Below, piece by piece: positions 22,885-29,637 of a stretch of DNA of 32,751 bases. A program made the position numbers and the translations under genes. Source of the stretch: Hyphomicrobiaceae bacterium (GTDB lineage: Bacteria; Pseudomonadota; Alphaproteobacteria; Rhizobiales; JAKIUO01); NCBI GenBank assembly GCA_021647535.1, contig JAKIUO010000008.1, positions 1 through 32,751 on the forward strand. Direction: 5' to 3'. The notes beneath the pieces are model-generated. The model was not told where the DNA came from, did not search any database, and was given only the letters and a program-made list of their open reading frames with translations. Position 1 is the stretch's first letter; the number at the start of each line of letters is the position of its first letter.

Positions 22885-24597
22885 TTAGACCATTCCAAAA
22901 GCGAATTGCAGCAGGTTCAGCACCAGAAAAGCCAGCGCCAGACCGCGCCAGAACGCCACCGGATTACGTTTTATGAGCGGCTCAGCCCCCACCGAAAGAC
23001 TGGCCGGGTTGGGCTTTTCAAGATCGGTGAGAAATTGCGACAAGAGCGGTGTGCGCTTTGTCGGCCGCTTGTGCAAAGCCTTGGCCAGCGCCCATGAAAC
23101 AAAGCGCGGCAGCTCTTTATTGTGCTCATGGGCCGGGGTTAATTGCAACCGCTCCACATCACGAGCCGAGGCAAACCCCTTGCCATAAGGCAGTTTGCCC
23201 GTCAGCATTTCATAAGCAATGACGCCAAGCGAATAGATATCGGAGCGATTGCTCGGTTTTTTTCCCAGCTGATATTCTGGAGCGCTATAGTCTCTTGTCC
23301 CCAGCAGATCCGGCAAATCGCCTTCGCCGCGCACCTCCTCAACGCCCGCCACAAGGGTCGAGCCAAAGTCGATAATCTTCACCGTGCCATGCTTGTCGAT
23401 AATGATATTGTCGGGCTTGATATCCTGATGGATCATTTCCCTGCGATGAAACGCCCGCAGCCCTTGCGCAATCTGCGCAATCAACTCGCGCACCTCGACA
23501 ATATTTGGGTTGGGGTGGTCCTGCATCCATTGGCCCAGCGTCTGACCCTCGACATAATCCAGCACCGTATAGAGAAATTTGCGCTCGCGCTTTGATTTGC
23601 GCACCTTCAGGACATGCGGACTATCAAGCTGCAAGCCGATCCATTCTTCGCGAGTGAACAGCTCGATATAGGCGGGGTCATCCTCATAATTGACCGACGG
23701 CGTTTTGAGCACGACGCGCTCGCCGCTTTTTTCATCCACCGCCAAATAGACCTGCGAACGAGAGGATAGATAAAGATCACGCTCAATGCGATAGCCATCC
23801 ATGATCATGCCGGGCTCCAGCTCGGGCGGGAAAGGCTTTTGCATGAGCGACTGCATATAGGTTTCTTTGGAGGCCACCCCCGGATCATCAATGCGCACCA
23901 GCTGGCAGGACAGATTATCATCGCTATCCGCCGCAAGGGCCGCCGCAACCATTTTTTTGGCCGTCTCATCGAGATTATCACCATGACGGGTAATGAGATC
24001 GACCAGAGCCTCATCGCTTAGAAAATCATGAATGCCGTCCGTTGAAAACAATAGAAGGTCGCCCGCCAGCAACGGCTTGGTCGAATAGTCAACCTGCAGC
24101 TTTGTGTCAATGCCAACGGCCCGCGTCAGCACCTCGGTTTCGCTTGAAATCAAGGCGCGGTGATCGCGCGTCAACTGCTTGAACTCGCCCTTGCGCAACA
24201 AATAGATGCGACTGTCTCCGGCATGAAAAATATGCGCCATCGCCCCCTTCAGGACCAGGCCGGAAAAGGTCGTCACCATGCCATAGTCCGACATGTATTT
24301 CGTCTGACCCTGCGAGTAGAGCCAGCGGTTTATAGCCGTCAGCACCCGCGCTACCGAGGTCTTCACCGTCCAGCTTTCATGAGTGCCGTAATAATCGCTC
24401 AAAAAACTTTTGACGCAGGTTTCAGAGGCCTCTTTGCCTGCATCCGAAGCGCTCATACCATCAGCAATGGCCATGGCGATGCCTTTGCTTTCCAGCAAAG
24501 GCATGTCAGGAATTAATATGCCGTAACTGTCATCATTGCACGCTTTGCGACCACTCTCCGAGTGCAGGCCGATGGTGATTTTAGGGCCGGTTTTCAT
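22885..24597 (-). CDS. Bifunctional PP2C-type phosphatase / Ser-Thr protein kinase, C-terminally membrane-anchored
   Basis: 570 aa with two opposing activities in one chain. Residues 1-240 are a PP2C phosphatase, with acidic metal-site residues in CNDDSYG (20-26), DG at 46-47, GDSR at 127-130, STDGIHD at 185-191 and DDN at 226-228. Residues about 268-530 are a Hanks-type kinase, with K298 in VVLKTP, the catalytic loop HQDIKPDN (390-397), IIDFGS (409-413), APEY (439-442) and DIYSLG (453-458). The glycine-rich loop is poorly conserved and the catalytic HRD is HQD. A transmembrane helix lies at 548-568. ATG 24597 has GAGGGG five bases upstream. Similar genes sit beside nitrate transporters in other proteobacteria, so control of nitrate uptake is likely but unproven. 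Confidence 0.9.
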   Translation of the reverse strand: MKTGPKITIGLHSESGRKACNDDSYGILIPDMPLLESKGIAMAIADGMSASDAGKEASETCVKSFLSDYYGTHESWTVKTSVARVLTAINRWLYSQGQTKYMSDYGMVTTFSGLVLKGAMAHIFHAGDSRIYLLRKGEFKQLTRDHRALISSETEVLTRAVGIDTKLQVDYSTKPLLAGDLLLFSTDGIHDFLSDEALVDLITRHGDNLDETAKKMVAAALAADSDDNLSCQLVRIDDPGVASKETYMQSLMQKPFPPELEPGMIMDGYRIERDLYLSSRSQVYLAVDEKSGERVVLKTPSVNYEDDPAYIELFTREEWIGLQLDSPHVLKVRKSKRERKFLYTVLDYVEGQTLGQWMQDHPNPNIVEVRELIAQIAQGLRAFHRREMIHQDIKPDNIIIDKHGTVKIIDFGSTLVAGVEEVRGEGDLPDLLGTRDYSAPEYQLGKKPSNRSDIYSLGVIAYEMLTGKLPYGKGFASARDVERLQLTPAHEHNKELPRFVSWALAKALHKRPTKRTPLLSQFLTDLEKPNPASLSVGAEPLIKRNPVAFWRGLALAFLVLNLLQFAFGMV

Positions 24598-24683
24598 TCA
24601 TTCCCCTCACAATATTGCTCTGGCGGGCAATGTCCTCGCCGGCCACCTCTTTTCTACGAGGTTTGGCGTCTTGACAGACAGTC

Positions 24684-24760
24684 TTGGGGACTAGTCCCCA
24701 AACCCCAAAATTGGGATTGTTAAGGGATTATTCCCTTAACTGCCAGCTGCACAAGCTGCC
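24684..24760. repeat. Hairpin-bearing intergenic repeat, copy B
   Basis: This contains a perfect 18-bp palindrome TTGGGGACTAGTCCCCAA (24684-24701), then CCCAAAATTGGG (24704-24715), then a 9-bp stem GTTAAGGGA (24719-24727) / TCCCTTAAC (24732-24740), then CCAGCTGCACAAGCTGCC (24743-24760). The last part matches copy A at 17 of 18 positions. It sits in the 182-base spacer between the transporter and kinase genes. Confidence 0.75.
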
Positions 24761-24779
24761 GCGCGGCGAGCGCATTTCT

Positions 24780-26261
24780 TTAATTCACATCGATCATCTC
24801 GACAGTGCCATCGGGCAGCACCTCTGTCATCTGGCCGCTTGGCTCATCCAGAAAAAACAGCACGAAAAGCAGTGTCGCAAGGATGGCAGCCGCGATGGTC
24901 AGGAAGAATATCTTAGGAGCTACGAAAGACAACACGGTCAGAAAAAGCACGCCGCCGACATTGCCATAGGCCCCGACCAGACCGCCAATCTGCCCGGTCA
25001 TGCGGCGCTTGATCAGTGGCACCATGGCAAACACGGCCCCCGATCCCGCCTGCCCCAGAAAGGAGCACGCCATGGTGATGGCGACAACAAGCGGCAGCCA
25101 GAAGGCGGCGGTGACCTGCGAGAGGACAATATAGGCTATGACCATCCCGGCCAACAGCACCCATAGGGTTTTCTTGCGGCCAAACTTGTCGCTGAGCAGA
25201 CCACCACCTGGACGGGCGACCAGATTGGTGAAAGCAAAAGCAGAAGCCAGCAATCCGGCGGTGATCAAATCAAGCTTGAAGACATCCGTATAAAACAGGG
25301 GCAACATGGAAACCACAGCCAGCTCGGAACCAAATGTCACCATATAGGCCAGCTCCAGCACCGCCACCTGCTTGAAACTGTAGCGCTCCATCTCAGAGAC
25401 GGGCGTTTTCAGCACATGGCCATTGATCTTGAAGATCTGATAGACCTGAAAGCCATAAAGAGCCAGTAGGAACGCATATAGACCATAGGTCGCACCCGCC
25501 CCCAAAAGGTTCATATTTATAGGGGACAGCTTCCAGACCAGCACGCCGAGTGCCAGAAAAATAGGGGCCTGCATCAGACAATAAAGCACAAAATCACCAG
25601 GGCTGGATATTTCCAGTGCACCGACTTTTTTAGGTTTGAAATAGGTCGAGCCCTTGGGCGTATCACTGACGGAAAAATAAAACACAATGCCGTAAATCAA
25701 CGCAATCACCCCGGTCAGGCCAACAGCATAACGCCAGCCATCCTCTCCACCGATCCACAGAGCAATCAGCGGCAGACTGATGGCCGCACCGGCAGAACCA
25801 AAATTGCCCCAGCCCCCATAAATCCCCTGCGCCAGCCCGGTCTGGCGCGCCGGAAACCATTCCGAGATCATGCGAATGCCAATCACGAACCCGGCCCCTA
25901 CGAAACCCAGCAGAAACCGCGTCAGAGCCAAGGTTTGAAAATCCTGAGCCAGAGCAAAGGCGAAACACAAAAAGCTGGAAATCACCAGCAAAGACGAAAA
26001 GGTGATTTTGGGACCGAACTTGTCGACCAGCATACCGATGATGACACGGGCCGGAATGGTCAGGGCCAGATTGAGGATCAGCAGGGTTTTGACTTCCTGC
26101 GATGTCAGCCCGAGCGCCTCTCTGATGGACCCGAGCAAGGGCGCCATATTAAACCAGACCAGAAAGCTGACGAAAAATGCGCCCCACGTGAAATGCAGAA
26201 TGCGAATTTTAGGCTCGCTCAGCGCAAACAGATTGAGTTTCATGGGATTTGGCGATGACAT
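24780..26261 (-). CDS. NarK/NasA-type nitrate/nitrite MFS transporter
   Basis: Inner-membrane uptake of nitrate, possibly with nitrite exchange; 493 aa with about 12 transmembrane helices. The NNP-family nitrate signature is visible as RQTGLAQGIYGGWGNFGSAG in the fifth-helix region, and a second one as GQIGGLVGAYGNVGG in the eleventh-helix region. MISEWFPA and LSDKFGRKKTL are typical MFS loop motifs. ATG 26261 has GGAG six bases upstream; an in-frame TTG four codons earlier overlaps that site. It is transcribed leftward from a sigma-54-type promoter at 26320-26335, opposite nirB, and is followed by the kinase/phosphatase gene. Nitrate uptake for assimilation fits the whole locus. Confidence 0.92.
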   Translation of the reverse strand: MSSPNPMKLNLFALSEPKIRILHFTWGAFFVSFLVWFNMAPLLGSIREALGLTSQEVKTLLILNLALTIPARVIIGMLVDKFGPKITFSSLLVISSFLCFAFALAQDFQTLALTRFLLGFVGAGFVIGIRMISEWFPARQTGLAQGIYGGWGNFGSAGAAISLPLIALWIGGEDGWRYAVGLTGVIALIYGIVFYFSVSDTPKGSTYFKPKKVGALEISSPGDFVLYCLMQAPIFLALGVLVWKLSPINMNLLGAGATYGLYAFLLALYGFQVYQIFKINGHVLKTPVSEMERYSFKQVAVLELAYMVTFGSELAVVSMLPLFYTDVFKLDLITAGLLASAFAFTNLVARPGGGLLSDKFGRKKTLWVLLAGMVIAYIVLSQVTAAFWLPLVVAITMACSFLGQAGSGAVFAMVPLIKRRMTGQIGGLVGAYGNVGGVLFLTVLSFVAPKIFFLTIAAAILATLLFVLFFLDEPSGQMTEVLPDGTVEMIDVN

Positions 26262-26319
26262 GACAGGCTCCAAAAGGTTAAATAGACCTTCCCAAATAAG
26301 GGTTAATAAATTAAGTTAA

Positions 26320-26335
26320 AGCAAGCCTTGTGCCA
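26320..26335 (-). promoter_or_regulatory. Sigma-54 promoter for the transporter gene
   Basis: The minus strand reads TGGCACAAGGCTTGCT, with the invariant GG and GC separated by exactly 10 bases, matching the -24/-12 consensus TGGCAC-N5-TTGC. The expected start of transcription is near 26309, giving a leader of about 48 bases before ATG 26261. Confidence 0.8.
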
Positions 26336-26606
26336 GTCGGCTACAGACAGACTGTCACATTGTCAATTCCCCTAAATATTGATATTCGGAGCCCCTTTCT
26401 ACAAAAAACCTGATGGAAAACATCTCACAGCCCCGAGACATATGCCTATTTTTTAAACAGCAATATCAATGTGATTAATTTTTAACCATTTAATATGCGA
26501 CTTTGCTGATGTTTTAGAGGATCCAGAGGGCTGACAATCGTTAAAAAGAGTGATTTTATTTTATTTATACAGTAATTACAGTAACTTATGACAACAACCT
26601 TGCGCT

Positions 26607-26622
26607 TGGCACGATCATTGCT
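26607..26622 (+). promoter_or_regulatory. Sigma-54 promoter for nirB-nirD-nasA
   Basis: TGGCACGATCATTGCT has the invariant GG (26608-26609) and GC (26620-26621) separated by exactly 10 bases, and agrees with the sigma-54 consensus including the G after TGGCAC. The expected transcription start is near 26633, with a leader of about 78 bases before nirB. Together with the divergent copy it implies control by an enhancer-binding protein such as NtrC. I found no clear NtrC site in the 270 bases between the two promoters. Confidence 0.85.
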
Positions 26623-26628
26623 ATCTTA

Positions 26629-26645
26629 TTAACAATTATTGTTAA
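26629..26645 (+). promoter_or_regulatory. Palindrome over the predicted nirB transcription start
   Basis: TTAACAATTATTGTTAA is a perfect 7-bp inverted repeat with a 3-base centre, covering the +1 predicted from the sigma-54 promoter. A second hairpin in the leader (ATTGAAG at 26677-26683 with CTTCAAT at 26696-26702) lies just before the nirB start. Either could be a control element; the role is not known. Confidence 0.45.
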
Positions 26646-26710
26646 AGCAAGTGTCACCAGACGACATAAACAGGAGATTGAAGGCCGAACAGGTTCTTCA
26701 ATGAAGACAT

Positions 26711-29152
26711 ATGAAAAAACAGAAACTGGTCATCATCGGCAATGGCATGGCGGGTATGCGCACCATCGAAGAACTGCTTGATCGCGCCCCGGACCTCTAT
26801 GATATCACTGTTTTTGGCGATGAGCCCTATGGCAATTATAACCGCATTCTGCTCTCCCCTGTGCTGGCCGGAGAAAAGACCGTCGATGAAATCATGCTCA
26901 ATGATGAGAGCTGGTATAGCGACAATGACATCACGCTGCGCCATGGCGAGGGCAAACGGGTCGTTGAAATCCGTCGCAATCGCAAGGTTGTCATCACCAA
27001 TGATGGCTCTGAAGAGCCCTATGACCGCCTGCTGATTGCCACCGGTTCCAAACCGTTCATGCTGCCTTTGCCTGGCGCCGATCTTCAGGGCGTCATCGCT
27101 TTTCGTGACATCAAGGATGTCGACACCATGCTGGCCGCCAGCAAAAAATATAAAAGCGCTGTCGTCATTGGCGGCGGCCTGCTCGGGCTTGAAGCGGCCA
27201 ATGGCCTGATGAAAAACGGCATGAGCGTCACCGTCATCCATTTGCTCGACAGCCTGATGGAAATGCAGCTTGATGATGCCGCCGCTGACATGCTGAAAAA
27301 ATCGCTCATCGAGCGCGGCCTGAAATTCGAGATGAAAGCCAGCACCAAAGAGCTCATCGGCAAAAAACGCGTTGAGACAGTTCTGCTTGATGATGGCACC
27401 CGACTTGATGCCGATCTTGTTGTCATGGCCGTTGGTATTCGCCCCAATATCGAGCTGGCGCAAAAAGCCGGTATTCATTGCGAACGCGGCATTGTCGTGG
27501 ATGACACCATGCTGACATTTGACCCCTCCGTTCATGCGGTTGGCGAATGTGCCCAGCATCGCGGCATTGCTTATGGTCTTGTCGCCCCCTTGTTCGAGCA
27601 GGCCAAAGTCTGCGCCAACCATCTGGCGCAAAAAGCCTTTGCCACCTATAAGGGATCAACCACCTCAACCAAGCTCAAAGTCACCGGTATTAATCTGTTT
27701 TCGGCAGGCGATTTCAAGGGCAATGAGGACTGCGAAGAGATCGTTCTGGAAGATAAAAAAGCTGGCATTTACAAAAAAATCATCCTGCAAGACGACAAGA
27801 TCAAAGGCGCGGTGCTATATGGCGATACCATTGACGGGGCGTGGTATTTCCAGCTCATGCGCGAAGAATCAGATGTCTCGGAAATCCGCCGCACACTGAT
27901 GTTTGGCCAGAGCCATGTCGGCGATAGCGGCACCGGCGGCATTGATATTATGAGCATGTCGGATGATATGGAAATCTGCGGCTGCAACGGTGTTTCCAAG
28001 GGCGATATCTCCTATGCCATCTCCAGCAAGGGTCTGTTTACGCTGGACGATGTGCGCGCGCACACCAAAGCCTCAAGTTCATGCGGCACCTGCACCGGGC
28101 TGGTTGAGCAAATCCTCATGGCCACATTGGGCTCGGATTATTCCGCCTCGCCCAGCGAAAAAGCCTTGTGCAAATGCACCGAACATTCTCATGACCGGGT
28201 ACGCTCGGCCATTACCAGCAACGAACTCAAAACCATTCCCGACGTGATGAAATTCCTCGACTGGAAAAACCCCGATGGCTGCGCTTCATGTCGCCCGGCT
28301 CTCAACTATTATCTGCTCTGCGCCTGGCCTATGGAGTATAAGGATGATGGCCAGTCGCGCTTCATCAATGAACGCGCCCATGGCAACATCCAGAAGGATG
28401 GCACTTATTCTGTCGTGCCGCGCATGTTTGGCGGCCTTTGTACTGCCGATGATTTGCGCGCCATTGCCGATGTTTCTGATCGCTACAGCGTACCGGAAAT
28501 GAAAGTGACTGGCGGCCAACGCATTGATCTGTTTGGCGTGAAAAAGGAAGATCTGCCTGATGTGTGGTCTGACCTTTCCGAAGCCGGATTTGTTTCCGGC
28601 CATGCTTACGGCAAAGCCATGCGCACCTGTAAAACCTGCGCCGGGGCCAACTGGTGCCGCTTTGGAACGAAAGACTCAACCGGGCTTGGCGTCAAGATCG
28701 AGGAACTTTCCTGGGGCTCGTGGATGCCGCACAAATTCAAATTCGCCGTATCCGGCTGCCCGCGCAATTGCGCTGAAGCCACCATCAAGGATTTTGGCGT
28801 GGTCTGCGTTGACAGTGGCTATGAGCTGCATGTCGGCGGCAATGGCGGCATCAAGGTGCGCGTCACCGACTTTATGACCAAGGTTGAGACAGAAGAAGAA
28901 GTGCTGGAATGGGCCGGCGCTTTTTGCCAGCATTACCGCGAAGACGCCCATTATCTGGAGCGCACCGCGCCATGGATCGAGCGCATCGGCCTTGCCCCCA
29001 TCAAGGAAAAGCTCGAAGATGACAAGGTCCGTAAGGAGTTGTATGAGCGCTTTATAATCTCGCAAAAAGCTGCACAGATTGACCCATGGAAAGCGCGCAC
29101 CAGCGGAAAACTCAAAAAAGAATTTATGCCTATAAAGGACCTCGTATCATAA
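26711..29152 (+). CDS. nirB: NADH-dependent assimilatory nitrite reductase, large subunit
   Basis: Reduces nitrite to ammonium with NADH, FAD, Fe-S clusters and siroheme; 813 aa, the usual size. Domains in order are: an FAD site IIGNGMAGMRTIEEL near residue 8, an NAD site VVIGGGLLGLEAANG near 150-165, a BFD-type [2Fe-2S] region with CGCNG near 422 and SCGTCTG near 457, a second Cys-rich segment (CKCTEHSHD, then CASCRPALNYYL), then the sulfite/nitrite reductase halves. The siroheme/[4Fe-4S] ligands are CAGANWC near 642 and CPRNC near 683. ATG 26711 lies downstream of the sigma-54 promoter. Its TAA overlaps the nirD ATG by one base. It could equally be called nasD because the context is assimilatory. 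Confidence 0.96.
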   Translation: MKKQKLVIIGNGMAGMRTIEELLDRAPDLYDITVFGDEPYGNYNRILLSPVLAGEKTVDEIMLNDESWYSDNDITLRHGEGKRVVEIRRNRKVVITNDGSEEPYDRLLIATGSKPFMLPLPGADLQGVIAFRDIKDVDTMLAASKKYKSAVVIGGGLLGLEAANGLMKNGMSVTVIHLLDSLMEMQLDDAAADMLKKSLIERGLKFEMKASTKELIGKKRVETVLLDDGTRLDADLVVMAVGIRPNIELAQKAGIHCERGIVVDDTMLTFDPSVHAVGECAQHRGIAYGLVAPLFEQAKVCANHLAQKAFATYKGSTTSTKLKVTGINLFSAGDFKGNEDCEEIVLEDKKAGIYKKIILQDDKIKGAVLYGDTIDGAWYFQLMREESDVSEIRRTLMFGQSHVGDSGTGGIDIMSMSDDMEICGCNGVSKGDISYAISSKGLFTLDDVRAHTKASSSCGTCTGLVEQILMATLGSDYSASPSEKALCKCTEHSHDRVRSAITSNELKTIPDVMKFLDWKNPDGCASCRPALNYYLLCAWPMEYKDDGQSRFINERAHGNIQKDGTYSVVPRMFGGLCTADDLRAIADVSDRYSVPEMKVTGGQRIDLFGVKKEDLPDVWSDLSEAGFVSGHAYGKAMRTCKTCAGANWCRFGTKDSTGLGVKIEELSWGSWMPHKFKFAVSGCPRNCAEATIKDFGVVCVDSGYELHVGGNGGIKVRVTDFMTKVETEEEVLEWAGAFCQHYREDAHYLERTAPWIERIGLAPIKEKLEDDKVRKELYERFIISQKAAQIDPWKARTSGKLKKEFMPIKDLVS

Positions 29153-29496
29153 TGACCAAAACAAAAAACTGGGTCGAAATCGGCCCGCTCAAGGATATCC
29201 AGCCAAAGGGTGCGCGCATCATCAAGCATGTGGATGGCGACATCGCGGTTTTTCGCACGAGCGACGACAAGGTGTTTGCCCTTGATAATAAATGCCCCCA
29301 CAAGGGCGGACCCTTGTCCGAAGGCATCGTGCATGGCTGCCGCATCACCTGCCCCTTGCACAATTGGGTGCTGGAGCTGGAAACCGGCCTCGCCGTTGCC
29401 CCCGACGAGGGCAAGGCCAAGACATGGCCCGTCAAGGTCGAAGACGACATAGTCTATGTGGAACTTGATGATGATGTGGTCATGGTTGAGGGCTAG
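29152..29496 (+). CDS. nirD: Assimilatory nitrite reductase, small (Rieske) subunit
   Basis: Small subunit of NADH-nitrite reductase, 114 aa. The Rieske-type motifs CPHKGGPL (near residues 48-55) and CPLHNW (near 67-72) supply two Cys and two His for a [2Fe-2S] cluster. ATG 29152 is set by the one-base overlap with the nirB stop (TAATG); the longer frame upstream lies inside nirB. Its position directly after nirB makes a one-to-one complex likely. A REP-like palindrome pair starts 15 bases after its stop and separates it from nasA. Confidence 0.95.
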   Translation: MTKTKNWVEIGPLKDIQPKGARIIKHVDGDIAVFRTSDDKVFALDNKCPHKGGPLSEGIVHGCRITCPLHNWVLELETGLAVAPDEGKAKTWPVKVEDDIVYVELDDDVVMVEG

Positions 29497-29510
29497 CACC
29501 CGTGGTGCCT

Positions 29511-29620
29511 CCCCCTCTCCCCTCGGGGAGAGGGCCGGGGTGAGGGGGTTGAATAAATAATCGAGGGGCTGCTATATACATGACCCCCTCTCCCTAACCC
29601 TCTCCCCGAGGGGAGAGGGG
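29511..29620. repeat. BIME-like pair of REP palindromes, before nasA
   Basis: There are two palindromes with 10-bp stems: CCCTCTCCCC at 29513-29522 with GGGGAGAGGG at 29525-29534, and the same arms at 29598-29607 and 29610-29619. Their GC-rich tails (GGGGTGAGGGGG at 29537-29548, and a CCCCCTCTCCCT-type tail at about 29584-29595) face each other, so the two copies are inverted. This is the layout of bacterial interspersed mosaic elements. The 141-base nirD-nasA spacer is mostly this element. Confidence 0.85.
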
Positions 29621-29637
29621 ATAAGAGGAAAATCGAC

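Noticed and set aside
22683..22898. 71-codon minus-strand frame overlapping the end of the kinase gene
   Set aside because: Its translation is Cys/Leu-rich without motif or ribosome site, and it begins within the kinase 3' end.
26340..26600. NtrC or FNR sites between the two sigma-54 promoters
   Set aside because: Only half-matches were seen (for example TTGAT near 26379 without a proper partner), not enough to call.
26654..27631. Long open frame on the minus strand opposite nirB (325 codons)
   Set aside because: It lies wholly against a clear nirB coding sequence, has low-complexity Asp/His/Phe-rich translation and no family motif; it is a shadow of codon bias.
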